NCBI RefSeq assembly: GCF_003943735.1
Contig: NZ_RJMV01000013.1
Location: 1-60,915 of the forward strand
Origin: Streptococcus sanguinis
GTDB lineage: Bacteria > Bacillota > Bacilli > Lactobacillales > Streptococcaceae
Length of the DNA: 60,915 bases
Direction: 5' to 3'
Under the pieces are notes generated by a model, which saw nothing but the letters and a program-made list of their open reading frames with translations, ran no database searches and was not told the origin of the DNA. Numbering within the stretch: the first letter of the stretch is position 1; each line of letters opens with the position of its first letter. The position numbers and the translations under genes are program-made. Shown here piece after piece: positions 49,229 through 59,541 of the stretch.

Positions 49229-49261
49229 AAGAAAATCCGGGAAAAATCACGGAACAAGTAC

Positions 49262-49294
49262 AAAAAGAAACTAGTGCATTTATACACTAGTTTC
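49262..49294 (-). terminator. tig terminator
   Basis: 10-bp perfect stem gaaactagtg/cactagtttc with an 8-nt loop, then Ts on the minus strand. Confidence 0.9.
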
Positions 49295-49321
49295 AAATGA
49301 TCTCATTTTGAATGATGAAGC

Positions 49322-50605
49322 TTATTTCACTTTCGCAGTGCTAGTAATCACTTCGACAGCTTTCTTGATAGCGATGTCGTGTTTCAGCATATCTTCTGAC
49401 AGCAATTGACGAACACGTTCTACTTCCATGTTGTAGTCTGTAGCCAATGAAGTTACTTCTGCTTCGATTTCTTCTGCGCTAGCTTCAAAACCTTCTGCCT
49501 TAGCAACAGCTTCTACGACAAGGTTTGTCTTAGTGCGTGACTCAGCATCTGCTTCGTATTGCTTGTGCAGGTCTTCCTGACTAGTACCTGTGATTTGGAA
49601 GTACATGTCAGGTGAGATACCTTGGCGTTGCATATTGCCCAAGAATTCATTAACAGCGCGGTGTACTTCTTCGTGGACCATTTCTGCTGGCAAGTCAACG
49701 ATTTCAGCATTTGCTACTGCTTGATCAATAGCTGCTGCTTCTACCGCATCCTTATAAGCTGTTTCCTTAGCTTCTGACAATTCTTTGCGGTACTTTTCTT
49801 TCAGCTCATCAAGCGTTTCCACTTCTTCGTCGATATCTTTTGCAAGTTCGTCGTCCAATGCTGGAACTTCTTTTTCTTTAACTTCGTGAATAGTTGTCAC
49901 AAACTTAGCTTCCTTACCTGCCAAGTCTTCTGCTTGGTAGTCTTCTGGGAAAGTTACGACAACGTCCACTGTTTCACCTGCGCTGTGGCCAACCAACTGC
50001 TCTTCAAATCCTGGGATGAATTGACCGCTGCCAAGTCCAAGTGAGAAGTTGTCACCCTTGCCGCCGTCAAATTCAACGCCGTCAACAGATCCAACAAAGT
50101 CAATCACAACTGTATCACCATCAGCTGCTGGACCTTCTTTCAGAACCAACTCAGCCAAGTTGTTGCGCTCACGCTCAATGCGTCCATCTACTTCAGCGTC
50201 AGTCACTTCTTTAGTAGCTTCAACAGTTACTTCCAAGTCTTTGTAAGCACCCAGCTTAACTTCTGGCTTAGTGACTACTTCAGCTTTGATGACCCAGTCT
50301 TGACCTTTTTCCATAGACTCGACATCAAACTGAGGCTGAGCAACTACTTCGATACCCGCTTCTTTGACAGCCGCTTCGTATGCTTCTGGAAGAAGAGCGT
50401 TCAAAGCATCTTGGTAGAGGGCTTCTTCACCAAAGCGTTGGTTGAAGATAGCACGTGGAAGGCGACCTTTACGGAAACCTGGTACAGCAATATCTTTTTT
50501 TACTGAGTTAAATACACGATCCAAGGCAGGCTTGATTTTCTCTTGACTGATGCTAAAAGTCAAAAGACCGCGATTTGTTTCTTTGTTTTCAAATGATACA
50601 GACAT
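49322..50605 (-). CDS. tig: trigger factor (ribosome-associated chaperone)
   Basis: 427 residues in the normal three-part layout: ribosome-binding N-domain with [12 protein letters not shown] (about 44-55), FKBP-type prolyl isomerase (about 150-245) and a helical C-terminal chaperone domain. Monocistronic; promoter TTTGAA-17-TATAAT at 50643-50671. Confidence 0.96.
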   Translation of the reverse strand: MSVSFENKETNRGLLTFSISQEKIKPALDRVFNSVKKDIAVPGFRKGRLPRAIFNQRFGEEALYQDALNALLPEAYEAAVKEAGIEVVAQPQFDVESMEKGQDWVIKAEVVTKPEVKLGAYKDLEVTVEATKEVTDAEVDGRIERERNNLAELVLKEGPAADGDTVVIDFVGSVDGVEFDGGKGDNFSLGLGSGQFIPGFEEQLVGHSAGETVDVVVTFPEDYQAEDLAGKEAKFVTTIHEVKEKEVPALDDELAKDIDEEVETLDELKEKYRKELSEAKETAYKDAVEAAAIDQAVANAEIVDLPAEMVHEEVHRAVNEFLGNMQRQGISPDMYFQITGTSQEDLHKQYEADAESRTKTNLVVEAVAKAEGFEASAEEIEAEVTSLATDYNMEVERVRQLLSEDMLKHDIAIKKAVEVITSTAKVK

Positions 50606-50642
50606 TCTGTCATTTCTCCTTAAAATTTATTGAATACAACCC

Positions 50643-50671
50643 ATTATAGCATAATTAGAGTTTTTTTCAAA
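50643..50671 (-). promoter_or_regulatory. tig promoter
   Basis: -35 TTTGAA (50666-50671), 17-bp spacer, -10 TATAAT (50643-50648). Confidence 0.65.
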
Positions 50672-50684
50672 ATTATTTTTCCTT

Positions 50685-51248
50685 TTATCCCTTCCTGATT
50701 TTATCCTCTATATAGGCCGCTCTGGCGCCGCCGATTAGCTTGGGACGGCTGGCTAAAGCCGTGACATGGGCAGCTCCCAATTCCTTGAGAATCGGTCGGA
50801 TAGGAATCTGCACGTGCTTGACATGCATGCCGATAGCAGTATCGCCAATGTCCAGCCCCGCCTGAGCAACGATAAACTCCACCTCGACAGGATCCTTCAT
50901 GTATTGAAAAGCAGCTAGCTGACCGCTGCCTCCAGCATGAAGAGTAGGCAGAACATTGACTATCTCCAAATCCTTCTTGTTCGCCAAGGCTCTTTCGACT
51001 ACGAGGGCCCGATTGAGATGCTCACATCCCTGAACTGCCAGAAAGATATCCTTCTCTTCTAAGATATCCAGTATGGTTTTGACAATGACCTGTCCAACTT
51101 CCAGACTGGAATTCTGACCGATATGGCCTCCGACAACCTCACTAGAGGATAGACCCAGAACAAAAATATCTCCCTCGACCAAGGCAGCTTTGTCCAAAAC
51201 GTCCAGAAGAATCTGACGAGTTTCTGCTCCAATCTTAGCTAAGTCCAT
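50685..51248 (-). CDS. UPF0340 family protein (YwlG-like)
   Basis: 187 residues, fitting the TIGR01440/UPF0340 family along its whole length, with [18 protein letters not shown] and [16 protein letters not shown]. Function unknown. Last gene of a truA-kinase-ECF-UPF0340 run. Confidence 0.9.
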   Translation of the reverse strand: MDLAKIGAETRQILLDVLDKAALVEGDIFVLGLSSSEVVGGHIGQNSSLEVGQVIVKTILDILEEKDIFLAVQGCEHLNRALVVERALANKKDLEIVNVLPTLHAGGSGQLAAFQYMKDPVEVEFIVAQAGLDIGDTAIGMHVKHVQIPIRPILKELGAAHVTALASRPKLIGGARAAYIEDKIRKG

Positions 51249-51260
51249 GTCTCACCTCGT

Positions 51261-51743
51261 TTATTTCACTGTGACTGTCTTTTTCAAACTCTCTGGGAAG
51301 GCTTTGTAGAGGGCAAAACCGACTGCTAAACCAAAAGCATTCTGCATAAAATTGCCCAAGATTCCAGCCAGACCTGCTCCGACACCATTCATGATGCTAT
51401 CAAAGAGGGCATAGCCACCGACCATAGCTACTGCAGCCAAGACCAGACCAAGATAGCGTTTCTTGCCCTCAAAGCCAGCAAAGAAACCTTGAAGTCCGTG
51501 GCAAATCAGGCTGAAAATCATCCATTGAGGATAGCCTGCAATCATATCAATCAAAAAGCCTGAAAGGCCTCCGACAATAGCCGCTTCCTTGCGGCCAAAG
51601 TAGAAGGCTGTAAAATAAATCCCTGCATCCAGCAGTGTCAAAAATCCTGTCGCCGTTGGAATTTTCACAAAATTCCCCAAAACCACAGACAGTGCTGTGA
51701 TGAAAGCTAAGATAACTAATTTTTTAACTTGATGATTTCTCAT
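51261..51743 (-). CDS. ECF transporter substrate-binding (S) component
   Basis: 160 residues, five or six membrane helices, with a cytoplasmic N-terminus ([20 protein letters not shown]) as in ECF S components that bind the shared EcfT-EcfA module, which is not encoded here. Overlaps the ThiD-type kinase gene by 20 bp; that coupling suggests HMP (thiamine precursor) or pyridoxine-type substrate. Confidence 0.87.
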   Translation of the reverse strand: MRNHQVKKLVILAFITALSVVLGNFVKIPTATGFLTLLDAGIYFTAFYFGRKEAAIVGGLSGFLIDMIAGYPQWMIFSLICHGLQGFFAGFEGKKRYLGLVLAAVAMVGGYALFDSIMNGVGAGLAGILGNFMQNAFGLAVGFALYKAFPESLKKTVTVK

Positions 51744-52494
51744 ACTGAACTACCCCATATTGATCTGAGCGCTGAATCGCTCGATAAACAAAATCTTTAG
51801 AAATTTGAACTGCTGCAAGCGGAGACTTGCCTAGAAGCAACTGACTGGCAATGCTGGAAGCAAATGTGCAGCCTGCTCCGGTATTGTTGCTAGCCAGCAC
51901 TGGCGATTCCATGACCTTAAAATCGCGTCCGTCATAGTAAACATCCACTGCCCGCTCCTTGCTTAAGCGATTGCCGCCCTTAATCACCACATGCTTGGCC
52001 CCCAAATCATAGAGCTCCTTGGCTGCAGCCTGCATATCTTCCAGACTTTTGATTTCTTTTTGGGTTAATAGCTGAGCTTCTGCCAGATTTGGTGTGATGA
52101 TGCTGACATAAGGGAAAAACTTGATGATTTCTTCTCTCAGCGCACTGACTTCCAAGTCATGATTTTCCTTGCAGACCAGAACAGGATCCAGCACTACGGG
52201 TATATCTGCATGCTGCTTGACAAAAGCCAAAGCCTGCTCTGCTATTTCCAGATTGGGTAAAAGTCCTATCTTAATAGCAGAAAAAGAAATATCTTTGAGA
52301 CTGGCTAACTGCTGGGCAAAAACCTCTTCCTCAACTGGAATGACCTCAAATCCCTTGTCAGTCATCGCCGTCAGGCAAGTCACAGCTACAAACCCATGCA
52401 GACCATTGACTGTGTAGGTAGCCAAATCGGCATGCAGTCCGCCGCCGCTGAAAATATCATTGCCCGAAAGGGCTAAAATCAACTTATTCTTCAT
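51724..52494 (-). CDS. hydroxymethylpyrimidine/pyridoxine kinase (ThiD/PdxK family)
   Basis: 256-residue ribokinase-fold kinase, beginning with [20 protein letters not shown] (ThiD motif with SG..D..GGAG) and ending with the anion-hole block [15 protein letters not shown]. It phosphorylates HMP(-P) or B6 vitamers; streptococcal members can be either. It overlaps truA by 11 bp and the ECF gene by 20 bp, so vitamin uptake and phosphorylation are coupled. Confidence 0.87.
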   Translation of the reverse strand: MKNKLILALSGNDIFSGGGLHADLATYTVNGLHGFVAVTCLTAMTDKGFEVIPVEEEVFAQQLASLKDISFSAIKIGLLPNLEIAEQALAFVKQHADIPVVLDPVLVCKENHDLEVSALREEIIKFFPYVSIITPNLAEAQLLTQKEIKSLEDMQAAAKELYDLGAKHVVIKGGNRLSKERAVDVYYDGRDFKVMESPVLASNNTGAGCTFASSIASQLLLGKSPLAAVQISKDFVYRAIQRSDQYGVVQYEKSSS

Positions 52495-53233
52495 AACGAA
52501 TCTCCTTTAGATAAAGACCATTTGGACCGGCTGTTGGTCCTGCCAGATGGCGGTCTTTCTCCGCTAAAATCCTCTGAATCTGCTCTACTGGCATGCGCTT
52601 ATTGCCAATCTTGAGCAGCGTCCCTACCATATTACGGATCTGCTTATAGAGAAAGCCATTGCCCGAAAAAGTAAAGACCAGAAAATTACGCTCTGCATCA
52701 TAGCGGACCTTGGCCTCGGTAATGGTCCGAACCTTGTCTTCCACACTTGTCCCCGAAGCCGTAAATCCAGTAAAATCATGCGTTCCCTCTAACTGAGCAA
52801 TCGCTTCTTCTATCAGACTCAATTCCAAAGGATAAGGATAATGCGTGGCATAATGGCGCATCATAGGATTTTTAGGCCGGCCGATGTCCACCAAGAATTC
52901 ATAGGTCTTGCTGTGCTTATTGTAGCGAGAATGAAAATCATCCGATACTTGCTCCACACTGATAAAATCAATATCTTCCGGCGTCTGGGTATCCAAGGCA
53001 AAACGCAATTTCTCTTCATCCCGCTCTTCTGGTAAATCAAAATGCAGCACCTGGCCCAGAGCATGGACACCGCTGTCGGTCCGGCCCGCTCCATGAATCA
53101 CCACAGGCTGGCCTTTATTGATACGAGTCAGGGTCTTTTCAATCTCTTCCTGAACGCTTCTGGCATGGGGCTGTCGCTGAAAGCCAGCAAAGCCATAACC
53201 ATCATAGGAAATAATCGCTTTATATCGTGTCAT
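52484..53233 (-). CDS. truA: tRNA pseudouridine synthase A
   Basis: 249 residues. Converts U38-U40 of the tRNA anticodon stem to pseudouridine. Catalytic Asp53 in [13 protein letters not shown]. First gene of the operon. No ribosome binding site is seen upstream of the ATG, and a -10 (TAAAAT) ends 6 nt before it, so the mRNA is predicted to be leaderless. Confidence 0.95.
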   Translation of the reverse strand: MTRYKAIISYDGYGFAGFQRQPHARSVQEEIEKTLTRINKGQPVVIHGAGRTDSGVHALGQVLHFDLPEERDEEKLRFALDTQTPEDIDFISVEQVSDDFHSRYNKHSKTYEFLVDIGRPKNPMMRHYATHYPYPLELSLIEEAIAQLEGTHDFTGFTASGTSVEDKVRTITEAKVRYDAERNFLVFTFSGNGFLYKQIRNMVGTLLKIGNKRMPVEQIQRILAEKDRHLAGPTAGPNGLYLKEIRYEE

Positions 53234-53239
53234 GTGTTT

Positions 53240-53268
53240 ATTTTAGCAGGAAAAAAAGCCCTCAGCAA
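53240..53268 (-). promoter_or_regulatory. truA promoter (leaderless start)
   Basis: -35 TTGCTG (53263-53268), 17-bp spacer, -10 TAAAAT (53240-53245), ending 6 nt before the ATG at 53233. Confidence 0.55.
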
Positions 53269-53280
53269 GCCCTAAAAGCA

Positions 53281-53423
53281 GGAACTGTCTGGGGACAGTT
53301 TTTTGTAAAAATACCGTATAAGAATTAGGGATAATCTGCACTTTGACTTGCCATTATGCAACAAAACAACCCATCGGAATCAGACTGTCAGTTATTAACA
53401 AACAGATCCAATCCAAATGGGTT
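53281..53423. other. intergenic inverted repeats between the metalloprotease gene and truA
   Basis: No gene found. It holds aactgtc-tggg-gacagtt followed by Ts on the plus strand (about 53284-53306), with no plus-strand gene to end, and a 56-nt imperfect inverted repeat with aacccat/atgggtt ends (53368-53423) that is followed by a GTTTTGTT tract on the minus strand and is the best candidate terminator for the protease gene. Confidence 0.45.
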
Positions 53424-53488
53424 ATTGATCACATATTGCTAAAGGTCATTATTTGCAGTTACACATGCAGCAAATCTGACACTATTTC

Positions 53489-56400
53489 TTAGGAACCCCA
53501 AATGGAGTTTTCATCCATAAAGCTATTGGTGTTCTTGAGCAACTGCGTAAAGACAGCATACTTGAAGTCCTTGGTTGCGCGTTCATCGACACGAGACTTC
53601 TTCAGATCCTTGTCAACAGCTTCTGCAAAGCCAGCTTTCAGCTCTTCATAAGTAGTATAGACTTTTCCGTTGATCGTCACTGGCTTAATACCTGAGGTTT
53701 GTGCTTTGTCCACAACTTTTCTGAAGTAAGCTTTCTTGAAGGCTTCCATGGTTTCGAATTCGCCTTCAGAAATTTGCTTGATGATAAAGTTGTCGCTCAA
53801 ACCAGTCACACCTTGCTCATTGGCTGTCTTACGGTGTTTATTAGAAGCATAGCTTACAAAGCCTTTTTCATAGCCATAGTAACCCCAGATTCTGAAGGTA
53901 TTATGCTTGAACATCAAGGCACCTGGCGCTCCAGTATTGTTTTGACCCCCACCATAGATACCTGTCATGAAGTCGATCGCAATGTAACTAGAGTCATAGT
54001 CAGCAGGGTTATAAGTTCGATTGTCAACCGCACGGTTAGACAGCAAGCCTTGGTCAACCAAATCCTCTACAGATGAGACTGACATGGTTGCTTTCTCCTC
54101 TGCCGTTAACTCTCTCACAACATCGTATTGAGTCCGAGCATCTACAACCTTCGGCTCAACCTTCTTGAACCATTTAGCTGCGGCTTCATTTCCTTTATCC
54201 ACAACCGCTTGACCTTCAAGGTAATCCAGCAGCATGAGGGTATCATTATATCCCTTCATGTAATGGTCGATGTCTGCTCGGTTCTTGAAGAGACTTGGCG
54301 AGCTATTGAAAATGAGACTTCCATCATTTGGACGTTCAAAGGCCATATTGAGACCCAGAGCACCCCAACCTGGCTGACCAGGAACAGGTGATTGGAGCAA
54401 CCCTTGGGCATAGCCTTCTGGTCCGATACCTTGTCGTCTGCCATGTCCGCCCAGGTAAATATCTCTGTCATTGACGTGGGTGAGTTCGTGCGTGAAGACG
54501 GACACACCGTATTCTGTCAAGAGATCAAAGGCCTCGAAGTTCACACGGATCGAACCAGCAGCATGGGCACCATAGCCATTTGACTTGTACCAGCCACCAG
54601 CTCTGCCACCAACTAGGTTAAAGAACTCGCGGGATGGTGCATAAGGATTGCCCTTATTATCATTTCCGTTGACATCAATCCAGCCACGTCCTTCTACATC
54701 AAAACCATCCCATACAGCCGTTACATTTTGCTTGACCATTCTGGACTTGATATCATCTGAGAGCAGTTTGTACCAAGTGTCTACGTGATTTCGATGCTGG
54801 GTCGCTACTTCCTTGATGCGCGCGTTAAATCGTTCATCAGTCCATGACCGGCGCTTGTCTCTGTTGACAAAGGCCATCGTGCTATAGTTTGACAGAATGG
54901 CTAAGCGCGTATTCTTCAAGGTTAGAAGTGGAAGGATATAGTTGCTGAAATATTCAGAGTTGAGGTTGTCAAAGACGCGATACTTAGCAGACTTGATCTC
55001 CTCGACTTCTGACTGGCGTTCTTCAAACTGAATAAAGCCTCGGGTTGCATCCTTGAACCAAGAATCCATGTCCGCAAAGTCAGTCAGCAGGCGACGGTTG
55101 TAATCCAAGTAAGCCACCAAATCACTAGACTTGGACTCAGCCTTCAACTGACGCGCAAACATATTGACATTGTCTGCCCCTTTCAGTTGATTTTCTGTCG
55201 AACGTCCAATCTTAATCAAGCGGTCCAGCAATGGCACTTTTTCACCATAGAAGTCTGGTTTGAAGAGCACTAGCTCCTTGAGGTTGTAGTCGCCAAACTT
55301 GAGATCGTAATAACGGTTGAGATAGGTCAGACCGAGCATGATAGCGGTCTTGTTCTCTTCAATTTTAGCTTTCAGAGCTTCGTTGGCTGCTGGATTGTCA
55401 GCATGGAATCTTGTCCATTCATTAGCCAAGAGCTTACCAAGCATATCCTGCAAGTTGGCTTTCACTTCAGCCAGAGATTCATCCAAGAAGAGGCGCTTCA
55501 CTTTGTTGACTCTATCATTATCATTAGGCAGACCAACAGAACGATAGATTTCATCACTGTACAGTTCAAAACTCTTTAAGCTCTCAGTCAGCTGAGTCAG
55601 CAAGTCTTCTTTGACTGCGGTTGAGTGATTTGGAGTATAGACCGTACCAAGCTCTGCAATCTGATATTCCGGCAGAACCGTCTGTTCAAATCGTGCTTGA
55701 TTTTGAAGATTGTAGATAGTCTTGCTTCCGTCTTCAAAATGGACTAAGATCTTATCTGCATCCGTTCCTCCAGCAACAAACTGATTGCCTTTCAGAGCTT
55801 GAACTGATAGAACTTTCTTGGTCAACAGGTCACCCGCCTTACCAGCATCCACCAGCTTATTGGCTTCATGAATCAAGAACTCTTGATTGTAGAAAGGCAT
55901 AAAGCGCTCTAGGTTCTGATAAAGCTGTTCATTTTCTGCCTTGTATCCTGGTTTATCTTGATAAGTACTTGTTCTCAGGATAGCAGCATTTAGCTTCTCA
56001 GTTGTTACTTCATTTGCGCTGGTTTGTTCAAGAGCCGTAATCCGATAGCTCTTGACTTTTTGCTCCGCTTCAGCTTCTGTCAAGCGGCGGAACTTGGCAT
56101 CTTTTCCTGTCTTGGTTCCAGAGCTGTGTCCCTGAACACCAAAAAGGTTTTGGAGTTTTTGCCCCATCCAAGCGTCGGTAATCTCATTATCTGAGCTAAA
56201 GAGCTCTTTACCGTTTACTACTGTGGCATAGCTGACTGTGTCATTGATAGTTCCATACGGCCAAATGGAAGCAGCGATACCAGCCGCATTTCTTGAGCCT
56301 GCATCCTCCAACTTACCTTTGGCAACTGATTGCATCAATCTGCCCCAATTACCCCAGCCTGAACCTGAATAGTCAGTGAAGTTTTGAGCGACCAGCATAC

Positions 56401-59221
56401 CTGCGTTTTGGCCACTCTTAACCCAAATATCCGCTTCAACGTAGGCACGTTTCACCAAGGACATGGCGTTGGTTCCAGCGATACCAGCTGTTACAGAATT
56501 TCCGCCTTTAGACTTAATCTGACCCTTAAAGGAGACATTTTCAACTCGAGATTGGCCTTCTATATTGTTAACCAGACCGGCTATATGGTCTCTTCCTTCC
56601 AAGTATCCTTGGACATTGACATTTTCGATTACTCCTTTATTCTTCAAGCGGGCAGCAATTGTCGCAATAGTATCGCCCGCTTGCGAATCTGGATAAACCA
56701 TATTGACTCGCTTAAAGTCAATATCTTTGACCGTTCCGCCAGTAATCGTATCAAATAAAGGATGCGCTAAGTCTAAAATCGCATGGCGCTCACCATTTTG
56801 ACCACCAATCAGCTGGCCTTTGAACTCACCTGGTAAGTAAGATTTGCTGTTGGCAGGTTTGTCAATCAATTTGGCACTGATACTGCGGCCCAAAATAAAG
56901 GTTCCAGAAGGATCTTCCTTGATTCCGTCCAAGAGGTCTTGGAAGTCATAATAGACATTTCCTTCACGCTTCTTGGCCTTTTCCAGATAGAAATCAAAGC
57001 TGTTTTGAAGACCAGTTGCACTTCTTTGCAGCAAGTCTGGCAGCTGAGCCTGGATCTTAAAGACAGGCTGGTTATCAACGACCACTTCCTCGATAGAAGT
57101 AACCGGCAGGACAGTGTCCTTGAACTGGTCGGATGTAAAGTGCAGATAATATTGGTCCAGATTTGCTGGTTTTTCAGCCAAAGTAGGCATCAATTTTGTC
57201 TGGCCATTTTCAACCTTCATCAAGGAGACATTAGTGATGGACTTGAGTTCCACCTTCTTCAGATCAAGCTGGACTGTCTCTTGAGCTAATTCCTGACTTT
57301 CAGAGCCATTTCCTAAATCATAGGACAGGGTCGTCTCAATCTTATACGGTGTATAGTAATCCAATCCACTAAAGCTAGCAGTCAGCTGGCCTGCCGTCAA
57401 GTTCTGCTCTGCTATCAGCTGGCCATCTTTCTTCAGACGAACATGAGCACTAGTATAGGCTTGGTCCCTATCCGTCAGCTGGTATTGGACCTGAACTGAT
57501 TTCTGCAATTCATCCTTCTTAACTGCTGAAACAGTCAGACTCGGCGCTGCTTTAAGGGCTAATAAGTCAGCTAAAGCCTGCTTGAGTTGGTTGACACCTG
57601 CATCTACTTCATCTTGACTCGACGAAGTTTGATAAACCGTCGCAGCCATATTCTTAATTGTTTGCAGCTGCTGGTAGGATTGATTAGTGTAAACTGCAGG
57701 ATCTACAGCCGCTGCCAAAGCTAGCTGCTTGCTCAATTCTTCTTTATTGATGCGAGCCTTGCTACCTCGAGTGACCACTGTATCAACTGCTTCATGCAAG
57801 ATTCTTTCAGTTGTTTGTGGCTCTGATATGCGATTACCCTCCAAGACTTCATAGCTGGTTACAATTTCTTTTTGTCCTGGTGTTCCATCGACAGTTGTCT
57901 CTTCATCAAGATACTTGCTATCATCTGTCTTGTTGACAACTTGAGGTTCAATCGTTTCTAGCTTGATATCTGTATGTAGACTAGGCTGTTCTGGCTGAAC
58001 TGTTGACTCACCATTAACGCCACCTGTGTATTCTGGCAAAGCTGGCTCAACTGGAGCCACGTCACTAACTGTAGCTACTGGAGCATCATAGACTGGATTG
58101 TCTGCTTGAACTGTCGATTCACCGTTAACGCCGCCTGTGTATTCTGGGAGGGCTGGCTCAACTGGGGCTGTATCATCAACTGTAGCTACTGGAGCATCAT
58201 AGACTGGATTGTCTGCTTGAACTAGCGATTCGCCGTTAACGCCGCCTGTATATTCTGGCAATGCTGGCTCAACCGGGGCTGTGTCTCCAACTGTACCAAC
58301 TGGGGCAGTATAGACTGGAGTTTCCGCTTGAACTAGCGACTCACCGTTCACAGCACCGCTGTACTCTGGCAAGGCGGGCTCTTGTAAACTTTCCCCTTTT
58401 GCCGTTTCTATAGGTGGATTTGACGGTTGAGAAGCTAGACTAGGTTTTGGAACTGGAGTTGGGGTTGGAAGATTCCCTATCTGGCCAGAATCACTTTCAT
58501 CAGGATTCAGCTGATACAGCAACCCTGCTTGAGCAGCTCGATCAATAGAATCAGAATCCTCTTTTGCAGCTTCTGACACTTCTGCTTGCACTTGAGCTTC
58601 TTGACCAGCTGACAAAGAGGTTGGCTTGGTCTCTGTCAAAGTACGCAAATCAGAAGCTGTAAAGTAACCGATATAGTTATAGCCTGCAATAGTCACATCC
58701 GCTTCAGAAACTGCTGACGAAACCGCAACTTGACGGTTATAGGAAAGTAATTCCCGATTTTCTAGCGCAAACGCTTGAGGAGACTGTAACACAGTTTGTC
58801 CCAAGCTACCTAGCAAAAGCACTCCTAGTAACTTACCAGATTTCTTTCGTGAGAAAACCAGGACAGCCAAAATAGCCGTTCCCGCAAATAAGCCGAGAAG
58901 CGGCTGACCGTTATTTCCTGTACTCGGCAAGACAGTTTGCCCATCTTGCTTCCGATAAATCAGGTAATAATTTTCCCCCGTTTGCAGATTTTCAGGCAGA
59001 CCTTTCTTAATCAGACCTTTTTCCTGCTCTGTTAGCTCTTGCTCTTCAACATAAGTATAGTGAGCAGTCGCACCGCCTCCTACTTCATCTGCAGCAACTG
59101 TCAAACTGGACAAAGAGCTCCCAAAAATCAGAGCTGCAATGGCAACTGAGCCCACACCAACAGACAATTTGCGAATCGAATATTTCTGAATTCGCTCCTG
59201 CACTTTTTCAAAACGTTTCAC
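53489..59221 (-). CDS. cell-wall zinc metalloprotease, Zmp/IgA1-protease family (M26)
   Basis: 1910 residues. YSIRK signal (YSIRKLSVGVGSVAIAA, 14-30), atypical N-terminal sortase motif LPSTG (98-102) followed by two membrane helices (about 107-150), a spacer, four 37-residue repeats (281-411), a G5 domain (about 420-490), an M26 beta-helix region (about 850-1000), and the C-terminal protease domain. Zinc motif HELTH 1578-1582, with the third ligand glutamate at 1602. The N-terminal sortase motif and the HExxH-20-E spacing are family traits. Substrate (IgA1, mucin or other) cannot be told. The start is GTG. Terminal sequence SIWGS ends the protein without a second anchor. Confidence 0.94.
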   Translation of the reverse strand: MKRFEKVQERIQKYSIRKLSVGVGSVAIAALIFGSSLSSLTVAADEVGGGATAHYTYVEEQELTEQEKGLIKKGLPENLQTGENYYLIYRKQDGQTVLPSTGNNGQPLLGLFAGTAILAVLVFSRKKSGKLLGVLLLGSLGQTVLQSPQAFALENRELLSYNRQVAVSSAVSEADVTIAGYNYIGYFTASDLRTLTETKPTSLSAGQEAQVQAEVSEAAKEDSDSIDRAAQAGLLYQLNPDESDSGQIGNLPTPTPVPKPSLASQPSNPPIETAKGESLQEPALPEYSGAVNGESLVQAETPVYTAPVGTVGDTAPVEPALPEYTGGVNGESLVQADNPVYDAPVATVDDTAPVEPALPEYTGGVNGESTVQADNPVYDAPVATVSDVAPVEPALPEYTGGVNGESTVQPEQPSLHTDIKLETIEPQVVNKTDDSKYLDEETTVDGTPGQKEIVTSYEVLEGNRISEPQTTERILHEAVDTVVTRGSKARINKEELSKQLALAAAVDPAVYTNQSYQQLQTIKNMAATVYQTSSSQDEVDAGVNQLKQALADLLALKAAPSLTVSAVKKDELQKSVQVQYQLTDRDQAYTSAHVRLKKDGQLIAEQNLTAGQLTASFSGLDYYTPYKIETTLSYDLGNGSESQELAQETVQLDLKKVELKSITNVSLMKVENGQTKLMPTLAEKPANLDQYYLHFTSDQFKDTVLPVTSIEEVVVDNQPVFKIQAQLPDLLQRSATGLQNSFDFYLEKAKKREGNVYYDFQDLLDGIKEDPSGTFILGRSISAKLIDKPANSKSYLPGEFKGQLIGGQNGERHAILDLAHPLFDTITGGTVKDIDFKRVNMVYPDSQAGDTIATIAARLKNKGVIENVNVQGYLEGRDHIAGLVNNIEGQSRVENVSFKGQIKSKGGNSVTAGIAGTNAMSLVKRAYVEADIWVKSGQNAGMLVAQNFTDYSGSGWGNWGRLMQSVAKGKLEDAGSRNAAGIAASIWPYGTINDTVSYATVVNGKELFSSDNEITDAWMGQKLQNLFGVQGHSSGTKTGKDAKFRRLTEAEAEQKVKSYRITALEQTSANEVTTEKLNAAILRTSTYQDKPGYKAENEQLYQNLERFMPFYNQEFLIHEANKLVDAGKAGDLLTKKVLSVQALKGNQFVAGGTDADKILVHFEDGSKTIYNLQNQARFEQTVLPEYQIAELGTVYTPNHSTAVKEDLLTQLTESLKSFELYSDEIYRSVGLPNDNDRVNKVKRLFLDESLAEVKANLQDMLGKLLANEWTRFHADNPAANEALKAKIEENKTAIMLGLTYLNRYYDLKFGDYNLKELVLFKPDFYGEKVPLLDRLIKIGRSTENQLKGADNVNMFARQLKAESKSSDLVAYLDYNRRLLTDFADMDSWFKDATRGFIQFEERQSEVEEIKSAKYRVFDNLNSEYFSNYILPLLTLKNTRLAILSNYSTMAFVNRDKRRSWTDERFNARIKEVATQHRNHVDTWYKLLSDDIKSRMVKQNVTAVWDGFDVEGRGWIDVNGNDNKGNPYAPSREFFNLVGGRAGGWYKSNGYGAHAAGSIRVNFEAFDLLTEYGVSVFTHELTHVNDRDIYLGGHGRRQGIGPEGYAQGLLQSPVPGQPGWGALGLNMAFERPNDGSLIFNSSPSLFKNRADIDHYMKGYNDTLMLLDYLEGQAVVDKGNEAAAKWFKKVEPKVVDARTQYDVVRELTAEEKATMSVSSVEDLVDQGLLSNRAVDNRTYNPADYDSSYIAIDFMTGIYGGGQNNTGAPGALMFKHNTFRIWGYYGYEKGFVSYASNKHRKTANEQGVTGLSDNFIIKQISEGEFETMEAFKKAYFRKVVDKAQTSGIKPVTINGKVYTTYEELKAGFAEAVDKDLKKSRVDERATKDFKYAVFTQLLKNTNSFMDENSIWGS
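57989..58381 (-). repeat. four 37-residue (111-bp) coding repeats in the metalloprotease
   Basis: Units begin EPALPEYTGGVNGES and end in VATVDDTAPV or similar; the last is incomplete. Residues 281-411. Units differ in a few codons, so they are not very recent copies. Confidence 0.9.
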
Positions 59222-59500
59222 TTTATAAATCCCCTTTTTCCTAAAATGTATAAAGCTAATCTCCCATTATCTTCCTAACCAACTCCCCTGTAGACTAAAA
59301 AGATGCGTTTTATACATATAGTATTATCATATATCTTTTAGGAAATTTTTACAATGGATTTTACTTAAAAAAACAATTAATTTTTGTAAAAGTAAATAGA
59401 GAAAATCTCTTTACGCTTTTTATTGTGAGTTTCTTTTAATTAAATGGCTGATCAGAGCTGCTCTCTTACTTGACTACATTTGCCAAATGTCCTTCTAGAA
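59222..59500. other. intergenic region between dnaJ and the metalloprotease gene
   Basis: AT-rich, with no gene. It contains the metalloprotease promoter (59326-59354) and, with the dnaJ terminator to 59535, makes a gap of 320 bp. Nothing else is recognised. Confidence 0.6.
59326..59354 (-). promoter_or_regulatory. metalloprotease gene promoter
   Basis: -35 TTGTAA (59349-59354), 17-bp spacer, -10 TATGAT (59326-59331), leaving an untranslated leader of about 100 nt. Confidence 0.55.
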
Positions 59501-59535
59501 AACATAAAAAGAACAGCATTAGGCTGCTCCTTTTT
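59501..59535 (-). terminator. dnaJ terminator
   Basis: Stem gaacagc/gctgctc (one G-U pair) flanked by As and Ts that extend the pairing, then Ts on the minus strand. Confidence 0.85.
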
Positions 59536-59541
59536 ATATGA

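Noticed and set aside
53281..53488. possible insertion-sequence remnant
   Set aside because: No transposase-like translation in any frame, no target-site duplication seen; only inverted repeats are supported.
57989..58381. regular repeats as a possible CRISPR array
   Set aside because: The 111-bp units are in frame, encode a 37-residue repeat and have no unique spacers.
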